From NCBI GenBank assembly GCA_963680875.1, contig OY804576.1:73041668-73105667 (forward strand): a DNA stretch of 64,000 bases, read 5' to 3'. Positions 22,600 through 33,143 of the stretch are shown one piece after another. The position numbers were made by a program, and so were the translations under genes. Numbering within the stretch: the first letter of the stretch is position 1; each line of letters begins with the position of its first letter. The notes under the pieces were generated by a model. It saw only the letters and a program-made list of their open reading frames with translations, ran no database searches and was not told the DNA's origin. Origin of the DNA: Bathymodiolus brooksi. Taxonomy: Eukaryota > Mollusca > Bivalvia > Mytilida > Modiolidae.

Positions 22600-23729
22600 T
22601 GATCAGTATTTAGTAGAAGTAATTGAGTTTGATCAGTATTTAGTAGAAGTAATTGAATTTTATCAGTATTTAGTAGAAGTAATTGAGTTTGATCAGTATT
22701 TAGAAGAAGTAATTGAGTTTGATCAGTATTTAGTAGAAGTAATTGAGTTTGATCAGTATTTAGTAGAAGTAATTGAGTTTGATCAGTATTTAGTAGAAGT
22801 AATTGAATTTGATCAGTATTTAGTAGAAGTAATTGAATTTGATCAGTATTTAGTAGAAGTAATTGAGTTTGATCAGTATTTAGTAGAAGTAATTGAGTTT
22901 GATCAGTATTTAGTAGAAGTAATTGAGTTTGATCAGTATTTAGAAGGAGTAATTGAGTTTGATCCGTATTTAGTAGAAGTAATTGAGTTTGATCAGTATT
23001 TAGTAGGAGTAATAGAGTTTGATCAGTATTTAGTAGAAGTAATTGAGTTTGGTCAGTATTTAGTAGAAGTAATTGATTTTGATCAGTATTTAGAAGAAGT
23101 AATTGAGTTTGATCAGTATTTAGTAGAAGTAATTGAGTTTGATCAGTATTTAGTAGAAGTAATTGAGTTTGATCAGTATTTAGTAGAAGTAATTGAATTT
23201 GATCAGTATTTAGTAGAAGTAATTGAATTTGATCAGTATTTAGTAGAAGTAATTGAGTTTGATCAGTATTTAGTAGAAGTAATTGAGTTTGATCAGTATT
23301 TAGTAGAAGTAATTGAGTTTGATCAGTATTTAGAAGGAGTAATTGAGTTTGATCCGTATTTAGTAGAAGTAATTGAGTTTGATCAGTATTTAGTAGGAGT
23401 AATAGAGTTTGATCAGTATTTAGTAGAAGTAATTGAATTTGATCAGTATTTAGTAGAAGTAATTGAATTTGATCAGTATTTAGTAGAAGTAATTGAGTTT
23501 GATCAGTATTTAGTAGAAGTAATTTAGTTTGATCAGTATTTAGTAGAAGTAATTGAGTTTGGTCAGTATTTAGTAGAAGTAATTGAGTTTGATCATTATT
23601 TAGTAGAAGTAATTGAATTTGATCAGTATTTAGTAGAAGTAATTGAATTTGATCAGTATTTAGTAGAAGTAATTTAATTTTATCAGTATTTAGTAGAAGT
23701 AATTGAATTTGACCAGTATTTAGTAGAAT
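22600..23729. repeat. 30-bp minisatellite, about 37 copies
   Basis: Units contain GATCAGTATTTAGTAGAAGT followed by AATTGAGTTT. From 22621 to 23700 all units keep exactly 30 bp with only point changes. A run of variants (GATCCG, then TAGGAGTAATAGAG) at about 22941-23030 recurs at about 23331-23420, which shows a 390-bp higher-order copy. One frame is open for about 300 codons, but it has no ATG and holds a TAG near 23524, so coding is not supported. Confidence 0.95.
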
Positions 23730-23924
23730 AATTGAAGCTATGTCTAACTCTCTCTATAAGTTCATAGCTATCAACACATTATACTAATATGCTGATTTCC
23801 ATGATACCTGACATGTTCAAACTAGACATATATTTGCCTTGCATTGAAAGCTGATAATTTTCAATGGAATCACTATATTAAAGCTAAAACCAAGACCATG
23901 CAGACAATTGTCATCAACTGACTT

Positions 23925-24265
23925 TAGTCATCTGTGCTCGTCTAGGGTGTGGTAGGTCATGTGTTCAAACCCTGGTCAGGTCAAATCAAAGACTATAAAA
24001 TTGACATTTGTTGCTTCTCTGCTAGGCACGTTGCATTAAGGGTAAGAGCAAAGACTGGTTGGTTCGGAATCAGACTAATATGTTTGAGTGGAGCGACATA
24101 TCTACCCTTGGACTGTTGTTTCAGTGAGCTAGCACTATAAAAATCCAATAAAGCATGTTGGTCTAGTACAAAGCGGACATCACCATCATGTCATCGAATG
24201 CAACTTATTCTTGCCATGATATAATGAATAATTGTTCCTTTGGCGTTGAGCAATAATCACTCGCT
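23925..24265 (+). mobile_element. SINE family A
   Basis: Plus-strand copy. The B box GTGTTCAAACCC, the body GTTTCAGTGAGCTAGCAC and the 3' CAATAATCACTCGCTC end are visible. The A box side is weak. Confidence 0.75.
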
Positions 24266-24305
24266 CTCTGTTCTATTACATCATTAAACTGTTTTTTACT
24301 CATTT

Positions 24306-24445
24306 TGAGGGGCCGTCATGGTCGCATGGTAGTTGGATTTTCAACTACATTTTGTATCTATGTAATTAGTGCCTATCCCTACTAACGTTGGGAATTCGAA
24401 TCCCGCTCAGGCAAGGTGTACTTGATACAACATTATGTGATAATG
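24306..24445 (+). mobile_element. SINE family B, 5' head
   Basis: Plus-strand head only: GGCCGTCATGGTCGCATGG (A-box side), GAATTCGAATCCC (B box) and the CAACATTATGTGATA box. The 3' half is missing. It is useful for defining the tRNA-like head of the family. Confidence 0.75.
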
Positions 24446-26199
24446 CCTATTATACTAGTATAATATCAGTAGCCTGATTGAGATTTATTTTTATGTGTTT
24501 GGCAGGTGAAATATTGTCCCATGGATAACAACATATTCATGGGGTCACCAGTTATAGGGTCAATAATTTTATTAAATAATGGTAGAACAAAACAAAGGAA
24601 GAATACATGTGGTAACAATAATGCACAATGATTTTAGAATGTATTGGTATTCAAACATTGACCATTTCTATGAAAACACAAATCTGAAATAACATCAAAA
24701 TCAAAGTTGTATGGTAGTGCAAATGTTACACAGTAAACATGACGGTCAATACATTACAGTAGGAACTTTAAATCTCTCAATACAATACAATTTTCTGCAT
24801 TGTTGTTTTTTGTGTGGGATGCAAAGGCATTGATATACTATGAGTTTGATGCCATCTATGTATGTACATATAGCCCACACAGTAAAGTAAAGCCCCCACC
24901 CCCCGTAATGTAACGTAACTGCTAGCAGCCGGGTGCATGTATTTTGTACGCCGACAAAGCTTCGAATTTCCCCGTTTGTTAACTCGTGGATGTCCGACTC
25001 CCAATTAAGGTCGGGACTTTCGGGTACTACCATCTCAATATTGAGGATTTCGTCGAATAACTTTATTGATACCGTTAATAGTTGGGTTCAATAAATATTT
25101 TCTACAATATACCATAGTTAATTAACTCAGTCCTTGTTTCCACCATCTTAACTACGAGAAAAGCATAGCAATATTGAAAACTATGTTTTTGTTCCCCCTC
25201 ACTTTTTGGCAAAAGGTTAGAAAAAGATGAATTTTTAGCATGGCAGCTGAAAGTGTTCAGTTAATCAAGAGGTTTAAGGGTGCACATGTATGCTTAGAAG
25301 CCAAATGACCCTCTTTGCTTGTCTGTTTTTAAAGCATACAAACCCCCACTTTCCGATCCTCTCCTGAAACTTGTCCCCCATTGTTTGGTTCACTTCAAAA
25401 ACCCACCCCTCCGACTTTCAGATCCACTACTAAAGTTCCCCCCCACACACAACTTTCAGGTCCACTCCATCAGCTTCCCCCAACTTTCCGGTCCACTTCA
25501 AACATCTTTTATATCGTAATAGAAGTGAATCCAAAAAGGGATTCAGATGACATTTTGAGGTTCAAAATGGGTTAAATATACATCAAATTTAGATTATGCA
25601 AATAACTCGAGTTGTGTATTTTATTGGCTTTTGTTGCAAGTAATCGGCCCAAAAGGTTATTCTTAAAACAAATTTTCATTGACCAAATATTATAGAAATA
25701 CATATCTTGATTAGAAACTGAAGAAGCAACAACAACATAAATAAATAATCTGATCATATAGTCTTCAAGGAAATATGTTTTTGTTTGAAAAAATAATACT
25801 GATATACTGATATTTCATAATAAAAAAAAATTTGTTTGGGGTGAAAAAAAGTTCTGTCCCCAGGGGAAGATAAAGCCTCTAGAAGTGACAACATTATAAA
25901 ACGGGTGATTTTTTTGTCTATGGTTCCTTTAAGTTTAGCGGTCGATGCGTGTTTACTCTAACTCGTATAATGGGAGGTGTGAAAGTTCACAAGGAACATG
26001 TTTTTTTTTTAATATTAATTTGTGCATCATTATATATAGTAAAATTCCAAAGGTGTGTCCCTAAAAAAGCATGATCACTCTGTTTTATAAAGTTAAAAAT
26101 ATACAATCTCATCCGCTAAACGCTTAAAAAACAGACTCAATTTATTTGGGGCAGTGTACTTCAGCCAGGTTCGGCGGTATTATAAACCCCCAAGTACAC
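24446..26199. other. Intergenic, no gene supported
   Basis: A minus-strand ORF at 25033-24746 is open for 95 codons but has no recognisable domain. 25330-25510 is C-rich with three similar phrases (CCGATCC/AGATCC, CTTTCAGGTCCACT). Nothing else could be assigned. Confidence 0.4.
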
Positions 26200-26652
26200 A
26201 GTGTATAACCGGACAGTTTTGAAAAACGGAAGTTGCTGTACTGTCCGACCAGGTAAGGTTAGTTGCTTGCAGAAATTTCGATATTTTTGGATGATTATCC
26301 GTGATTTATTCTTTGAAAATGGATCAACTGAAGCAACAAAAATACAAAAAATACTGCAAAGGTATGTCATTTATATTTCTGATCAAATAGCAGTGCCCTA
26401 TTTGAACACTGAAACTGGAAATCGTCGTTTAAACATCGTGGATGGTATGTTTTCGCTCGAAGAAAGGGGGTAAAAATCAAATTTTTCTCCACTTATTTTT
26501 TAAATTATGTAAAATATGTTCTCACTATCTGATGAAATAGACATCGACGTTTTCAATGCAAGGAAAATATGACCGTAAACGCACTCATTTTCCTTACGAC
26601 GGGTGCATTTAACATCGTTCTTCATTCTACGTCACTGTACGCCTAATTGCTA
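26200..26652 (+). repeat. Left arm of a 453-bp inverted repeat
   Basis: It starts AGTGTATAACCGG and ends GCCTAATTGCTA, and it matches 28624-29076 in reverse with about 98 percent identity and no indel. A 90-codon frame without ATG start is open in both arms. The differences between arms are mostly amino-acid changing, so no purifying selection is seen. Confidence 0.9.
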
Positions 26653-28623
26653 CTGTACATTATCATTAATTGCTGAATCTTAAAACTCATCTGTCCGCCT
26701 AATTGTTTTCTGTTAAAGTTGATCGAGAACTTTTCTACAGTCTAATCCTTTACAAATTTAGTTTTACCGAAAATTATGATAGTTTATGTGTTGCCTGCAT
26801 TGGAAAACTTGTAAGGAACTACATTTACCAGATATTCGGTAATCTTAGATATGTGATTCAAATACATTTGTATCTTATTTCCAGTTTGTGGAACAAGTTA
26901 AATGAGTTTTCTCCCGTTTACAGAGTTATCTTCCTCTAGCAGCAGGTGTCTATACATTGACTGCAATGATTGTCTTTTACAACTACGTGATTGATACGAA
27001 TATCGTGTTTCATACATTAGGAATTAATTCTCGCCACAATGTAGCGGTGCAATATAAGACGAGTCCCGAGAGTAATGCGTAAAGCCACCGGAATCCGCAG
27101 TAAAAAAGATATTTCTAAACCCATTTAATATACAGTTAATAGAACCTAAGGACCATTTCTTCGATTCTGAAAACAGGGCTGAGCGGAAGCATGCTAAGCG
27201 AAAAAATGCGACCATTACGAAATTTGGTGCACCATGTATGGGAATAAAACCTATAAGACAATACTAACATTTTGATCTTAGTCATTTCCTTAAAAGTTTT
27301 TTAAGGGTCATGTGAGCATTTGCTACCACTGGGCGTCCGTCGTCCGTCGGTCCGTCGTTAACCTTTTGTATTTTACTATTCTCCTCTGACACCACTGGGC
27401 CAATTGGGACTAAACTTGGCAAGATTGGTGGTGCTTGGGTGGTCCCCTTTCAGAATTGTATCCGATGATCCCGCTCCCAACCAAGATGGTCGCCATTGCT
27501 GAAAATAGAAAATTCGACCAAAAAAAATCATTTAAAATCTTCTCCTCTGAAACTAACTTGGCCAATTGGGACCAGACTTTGGTGGAATGGTCCTTGTGTG
27601 GCCCCCTTTCAGAATCATATCCGATGACCCCGCCTGCCAACCAATATATGTTTCTCCCATTTGACACTACCTGGAGAATTTTTAGATATATTTTACATGA
27701 ATTATGCTTTTGATTTGACACAGAATATTGCAAAACCAAATATTTACACTTGTTGCAGCTCGTCCAACATTTGTATATGTTGTTCGCTGTGTGGTTTCTA
27801 CCGTGTTGAATAATGCATTGCGACCTCTGGACTTGTGGTTTGGCTGGTTGGTTCATTTTAAAGTACATTATCAGAAATCGCAAAGCAAAATATTTTGGGT
27901 GATTCTATGTGCATATCTATTAATAGGTTTCCTGCAAAAACTCATCACTTCTATCTGTCCAACGACTAACAAGGTGACCTAATTACATCTCCTAATACAC
28001 TAACATAAGCAAAATATTTCATGTTATATATATACACTTTATTAAAAATAACAAAAACAACAGTAAAAAAATGGATCTCTTCTTCTGTAAAAGAAAACTT
28101 AAAAACGAAGGTAAACAATGAGTTATAACAACAATAAATGACCTAATACTTATTCTGTATAAAATTAAAACATAAAAACAATTGAATATAAATTTCTGCA
28201 ATTCTTTTCGAAAAGTACTCACACTTATGTATTCATGAGTTAACTACATCAATAAAAAATATGTCATACGAATTGTGTGAAATGAAACATTACATACAGT
28301 ATTGTGCCATATATATTTTGCATGTATTTATGAACAAATGTCTTTTTTCCTATATATTATATATAAAGCTCTCTTTTTTCCAAAAATCTACCAAAGTCAT
28401 TTCTGGTCCGATTTTCATAAAAGTTTCCTACAGTAATTTTGAAATAATTTTGCAATTTTTGAATAACAGTAAGTTAAACTCAAAATTTAAATTTTTATGT
28501 TCAAATTTAACATAAGTATATAGTAAATTATGACGTAGAAAAGTATGAAATTTTAGAACAACAGATAACAACTTCGAAACTTGAAGGAATACACAATTGT
28601 GCGGACAGGACAGAAAAAATCAT
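26653..28623. other. Spacer between the inverted arms
   Basis: 1971 bp. It holds a short open stretch after a splice-like acceptor at about 26921 (peptide with the segment LPLAAGVYTLTAMIVFYNYV, a possible membrane helix, ending at a TAA near 27080), and a hairpin-free module repeat at 27290-27650. Neither could be tied to a known gene. Phases from upstream candidates do not fit. Confidence 0.4.
27290..27650. repeat. Dispersed module repeat (GTCCGTCGTCCGTCGG type)
   Basis: GGGCGTCCGTCGTCCGTCGG is followed by two diverged modules with CTTCTCCTCTGA and GGCCAATTGGGAC words and a CCGATGACCCCGC word. It belongs to the same class as the arrays at 43430, 51960 and 53930. Confidence 0.7.
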
Positions 28624-29076
28624 TAGCAATTAGGCGTACAGTGACGTAGAATGAAGAACGATGTTAAATGCACCCATCGTAAGGAAAATGAGTGCGTTTA
28701 CGGTCATATTTTCCTTGCATTGAAAACATCGATGTCTATTTCATCAGATAGTGAGAACATATTTTACATAATTTAAAAAATAAGTGGAAAAAAATTTGAT
28801 TTTTACCCCCTTTCTTCGAGCGAAAACATACCATCCACGATGTTTAAACGACGATTTCCAGTTTCAGTGTTCAAATAGGGCACTGCTATTTGATCAGAAA
28901 TATAAATGACATACCTTTGCAGTATTTGTTTTATTTTTGTTGTTTCAGTTGATCTACTTTCAAAGAATAAATCACGGATAATCATCCAAAAATGTCGAAA
29001 TTTCTGCAAGCAACTAACCTTACCTGGTCGGACAGTACAGCAACTTCCGTTTTTCAAAACTGTCCGGTTATACACT
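28624..29076 (-). repeat. Right arm of a 453-bp inverted repeat
   Basis: Reverse-complement partner of 26200-26652, the same length to the base. The flanks show no clear direct duplication, so the pair may be a foldback element or an inverted segmental duplication. Confidence 0.9.
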
Positions 29077-29244
29077 ATGAAGTAGAGTTGTCAAACACTG
29101 ACTGGTTAGAAAATCCTTAGTCTCATGCCTCTCAACACACGTTTGGTTACAACAATACAATTAATGTTGAGCTTAGCCACCCTACACCCCGTTTAGACAA
29201 AAACGTTACAGACACTTTGAAAGTAGTGTTATGGAGGTTATCAG

Positions 29245-29450
29245 GGGCAGATCCAGGATTTCAAGTTAGGGGGGGGGGGGGGGGGGGCGCACTTAAAAAA
29301 AATGCGCCGAACGGAGGGAGGCGCGAAAATTGTTGGGGTATTTCGTGTGAAAAATCACGATTTTACGCAAAAAAAATCATTTTTTTTCCAATTTTAGGGG
29401 GGGGCGCGCGCGCCGGGTTATTGACCTATCGTACCCTATAGATTTAGTCG
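29245..29450 (+). repeat. Truncated G-rich dispersed repeat
   Basis: It begins CAGGGGCAGATCCAGGATTT, continues with a G run and GCGCGAAAATTG, and ends GGGGGGCGCGCGCG. It resembles a common invertebrate non-autonomous DNA element with a hAT-like CAGGGG start; the matching right terminus is absent. The ORF through it is a repeat artefact. Confidence 0.55.
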
Positions 29451-30786
29451 CGTAAATAGGTCGATGACCTTCGTATGAAAAAGATTTTAGTAAATCTTTT
29501 CTCATTTTCTCGACCTTGATACCCTTTTGTAGAGACATATGTCTCTGTCCTTTGGTATTTTCAAACTTTTCTTGTTCTTGATTTTCATCATTTGAAACAA
29601 AGCAAAACCTATAGGTTTATATAATTGACTTCGTAATTTATCCCGGTTTGTATCGTATTCGTTTTCAAAATTATATTCCAGGTAAGTCTCAAAATGACAG
29701 CGATTACTAGCCATAAAAACGTTTGTTGTAATGCCATTTTAACATTGCTAGCTGTATCAATTAAATGCGCATATATGATTAGTCACAAATTCGACCAATC
29801 AGAAACAACTTGGGTAACGTAGGTACAGCGGGGGAAGGAAGAAATAGAGTAGAGCAATAGGCTCTTTTTGTAAAGGATCTCAATTATGTTTTATAAAGTG
29901 CGATTGAAACTCAACAGAATAGAAGACAAAGAAAGTAAACATCAGTTTCTCTTCATCAAAACATAATCATTATTTGGTAAGTTAAAGTGTCGGTGGTTTA
30001 ACGTTGAACTTGCACTTCTCGTTGTCGAAGTTGTTATAATTTGTTGTTTATGATCTTCTCATATTATTATAATTCAGATCATCATGAAATTGTTCCTATT
30101 CATGGATAATATGGTTAGAAATGTATTGATAGAATAAGGGGAACTAAATATCGTATTGTTACATTATTTCAGATGAAACAAGGTTTTTTGGAAATCGTTT
30201 TGACTTGGTCAAGGGTCATTGAAAGCGAGGCTCTGTTTTTCAAAATGGAGGTCTTTTATGACCGAAGGCAAAGTAATCATTTTGTGTACACAAATTGTAT
30301 ATTATATCGCTATAGATATTTGAAATAATAAAATCAAACGCTGTGGGTTGTGCTTATCAGCAGTTTGAATTGTACATTGTCAAATGTTTACTCCAAGTGA
30401 AGTACTTGGCAACAGGAAGCTATCTAAAAATAGAACTTGTAACTTTCTGGAAATATCTGACAATAGCATGATGGAAAATCCCACTTGGATTCTCAGGAAA
30501 GAAATATAGTTGATTTAGATCTTTGTTGTTGTTATTTTTAGTGAACCATGCAAATTTCTATGTCTTCTACATGTCCACATATTGATATATAGATATGAAA
30601 GTGACTTTAAACACTGACCCTGTTTTTGCATACCCAGTGTTGTCAGTCATTTTTATGGTCTATAGACAATTACTTACTTGACCTTTAAAAGCATGAGTCT
30701 AAGGCTCACAAAGACAGATAAAGGGGTGAAATTTTCACTTTGTGCAGAGTTCATTCTAGAACGAGCATGCACGATTCCCACATTTT
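29451..30786. other. Intergenic, no gene supported
   Basis: AT-rich. No exon or recognisable element. A 5' untranslated exon of the SERTA gene could be here, but nothing in the sequence fixes it. Confidence 0.35.
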
Positions 30787-31130
30787 TATCGCCCGTCTTA
30801 AGACGGGCCGCATTATGTGATAGGGTATGGCGGGCGTCCACACAGGTTTCTGCACAATAACTTTAGTTCTGTATATCAGATCTTTACCAAACTTGGCCAC
30901 ATGATTCCCCTGTGGAAGGGAAGAACCTATCTATTTTGGGGTCATTAGGTAAAAGGTCAAGGTCACCATTACTATAAATAGAATTTTTGACAAGAGGGTC
31001 GTTTCCGCATGTTAACTTTAGTTCTGTACATTGGATCTTTAACAAACTTGGCCACATGATTCCCCTGTGCAAGGGGAAGAACCCTATTTATTTTGGGGTC
31101 ATTCGGTCAAAGGTCAAGGTTACCGTTACT
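30787..31130. repeat. Tandem module repeat (two units) with hairpin head
   Basis: Head CGCCCGTCTTAAGACGGGC (palindrome), then two modules with AACTTTAGTTCTGTA, AACTTGGCCACATGATTCCC and AAGGTCAAGGTCACC. It is the same architecture as the arrays at 8726 and 18217 with a different sequence. Confidence 0.8.
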
Positions 31131-32149
31131 ATGATAGTGTTATCTAGGACTGAAAAGGGGCAAGGTAATTTTTTTTTAAAGGGCACTTTGCACGTAGAAT
31201 TTACCAAAAAGGGCACATAGAAAAATTAGGGCAGGTAGGTAGGTAAACCCATTTTATTTTTCAACATTATTTTGATTTCTTGACTTTTAACAGTGCTTAA
31301 CCAAAATGTGATGAATTAGCAGCGTTTTACAAAAAATACCAATAAAATGTGCTAGGGTAGGCAGAAAAAATAGGGACGGTACTGTAGGGAAACCTTGAAC
31401 AGAGATATATTTTTTTCTGGCCTTATTCATACACGCATGACACAGGTACATGTGGGGTGGGTCAAAGAGAACTGCTATCAAAACATCTACAATGATTAAT
31501 GTTTATACAAATGTTGAATAGTAAAGGCCTACAGGTGTTTTGGGGGAATCCGTATAAACTGCTATCAAAACATTGTTGACAGATTATCAAGCTCAGGTAA
31601 ACATCACCACTGCCGATCAATGTTGATTAAAAATTGACACTTCTTTACAAGTTCACACAATTTTACGACGGATGAAACATTTTATATACCTGCTGAAGAA
31701 TTTCATTAGGTTTCGGCATGAGGCTGCTTCTGCCTTCCTCATCTCCTCCCTTTTTCTTTTCCTTCTGTCGGCAGTCAGGATTTTTTTTTATTTTCACAAT
31801 GGCGTCAAAATTTGATAGTTCGCTAGAGTTGTCGCCCTTCGACCAAGCAATCTTACGGATCGTTTGAAGAAATGAAAAAGGGCACATCGGCAATACATGG
31901 CACCACGTTTTTTTTTTTTATCAAAAGAGGCATGGCGCAGCACCATTCTATTTTTCTTTGGATAAAACACCACGTTATTGACATTTTCATAAATGACACA
32001 TGGATAAAATACGCGGGCAGCGACATAGGGCGACTCTTCAAGATTACAAGGCAACTTGAACTTTGCTTTTGGCCATCGACAAAGCGAAGTCAACCTTCAC
32101 AAGGCGACTTCTTCGCCCAAATTGTCTTCCAATATGCTTAGTTGATTAT
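31131..32149. other. Upstream region of the SERTA gene, unresolved
   Basis: It contains GGGTAGG/GGGCAGG-type dispersed repeats near 31220 and 31350, and a plus-strand ATG in good context at 31799 (ACAATGGCG) that reads 22 codons to a stop. On the other strand a frame from about 31890 ends at a donor-like GTATAT after EILQQ (near 31690). Near 32010-32115 there is sequence related to the small element at 47258-47621. None is assigned as a gene. Confidence 0.35.
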
Positions 32150-32375
32150 TTTATAGTGCTGGTTCACTGAAACAACAGTCCGCATATAGCCATGTCAACA
32201 CAATTGGATACATTTTCCTGATTCCGAGCCAACCAGTCTTTGCTCTTTCTCCTTAATGCTGTGTGCTTAGCAAAGAAGTAACATATACCAGTTTTGTAGT
32301 CTTTGGTTTGACCCGATCTGGGCTCGAACCCACAATCTACTGCACACTAACCATTACAAGAACATGCAATGCTGG
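32150..32375 (-). mobile_element. SINE family A
   Basis: Minus-strand copy (CACTGAAACAACAGTCC, AGCCAACCAGTCTTTGCTC, head with GGGCTCGAACCC). Its head end lies about 40 bp before the 3' splice site of the SERTA coding exon. Confidence 0.8.
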
Positions 32376-32426
32376 TCTATGTATTGCTAATATTCTTTTG
32401 ATTATTATTTCAGACTAAAACCTAAC

Positions 32427-33143
32427 ATGGGAATAAAAAGGAAGTTGGAAGATCCGGAAGTGACGACAACTGTTGTCCAACGACAGTCTATATTAGATAT
32501 TTCTATGTTCAAATTACAGTCAAATCCAGTGAAAAGAGTAGAACCTTCGTTACTTAGATCTGTTCTCATCCTTAACACTCTAAAACACATTGAGGTTGAA
32601 CTTCAAAATGATGGAGTTCAGACAAGTGGAGCAGATAGTAGTTCCTTCTCATTAGATGACAATTCCGATATAGCAATGGACATCTTACCAGATATGCATA
32701 CTATAAATCATGATGTTGTTCAGCATGATATAAACATGTCAAAGGGGGAGACTAGTCCATTACCACCGATTGAAACCTTTGTAGAACTATCAAATGTACC
32801 TGTACCTACAGCATTAAAACATTCTCCTGATGAAAAAACAAGGTGTGATAAAAATGACATGTATTCCAATCATCATTTCTTTACGTCACCAACCAAAGTC
32901 GAAGACATGTTCACCGATTTAGATTTTTCTCAAACCGATTTTGACATTTTCTCATCTCTTGCCTCGAGCATGAAATTGACACCACTTAGTGCTGAAGAAG
33001 TCATCCATTCGTTTCCTGCTCATACTAGCGTCATTACAGAAAGTTATGCATCATTGTTTAATGCCTCAGTGAACAATACTTGTAAAGGTGAAGTTCTTCC
33101 AGAAGAAATTGAAAATATAATGCAAATTCTTGTAGGTACATGA
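32427..33143 (+). CDS. SERTA domain-containing protein (CDCA4/SERTAD2-like)
   Basis: The single coding exon (238 residues) follows a 3' splice site, TATTTCAG ending at 32413, so an untranslated exon lies upstream. Residues 18-62 match the SERTA motif: VQRQSILDISMFKLQ, then VEPSLLRSVLILNTLKHIE. Residues 1-6 (MGIKRK) resemble the KRK start of the vertebrate proteins. Residues 157-178 (KVEDMFTDLDFSQTDFDIF) are an acidic-hydrophobic block like the transactivation segment of SERTAD proteins. The C-terminus IENIMQILVGT matches the conserved tail (VEILV-T in CDCA4). SERTAD/CDCA4 proteins are nuclear co-regulators of E2F-type transcription and the cell cycle; that role here is inferred from family. 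I cannot say which vertebrate member is the orthologue. Confidence 0.92.
   Translation: MGIKRKLEDPEVTTTVVQRQSILDISMFKLQSNPVKRVEPSLLRSVLILNTLKHIEVELQNDGVQTSGADSSSFSLDDNSDIAMDILPDMHTINHDVVQHDINMSKGETSPLPPIETFVELSNVPVPTALKHSPDEKTRCDKNDMYSNHHFFTSPTKVEDMFTDLDFSQTDFDIFSSLASSMKLTPLSAEEVIHSFPAHTSVITESYASLFNASVNNTCKGEVLPEEIENIMQILVGT

Noticed and set aside
22600..23729. CRISPR array or repetitive protein gene
   Set aside because: There are no spacers, only a head-to-tail 30-bp unit in a eukaryote. The open frame lacks an ATG and has an internal TAG.
24746..25060. Minus-strand ORF starting MVVPESPDLNWESD
   Set aside because: Open for about 110 codons but with no recognised domain or splice context, and the second half reads like chance.
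29245..29450. Glycine-rich protein
   Set aside because: The frame is part of a widespread G-rich dispersed repeat.
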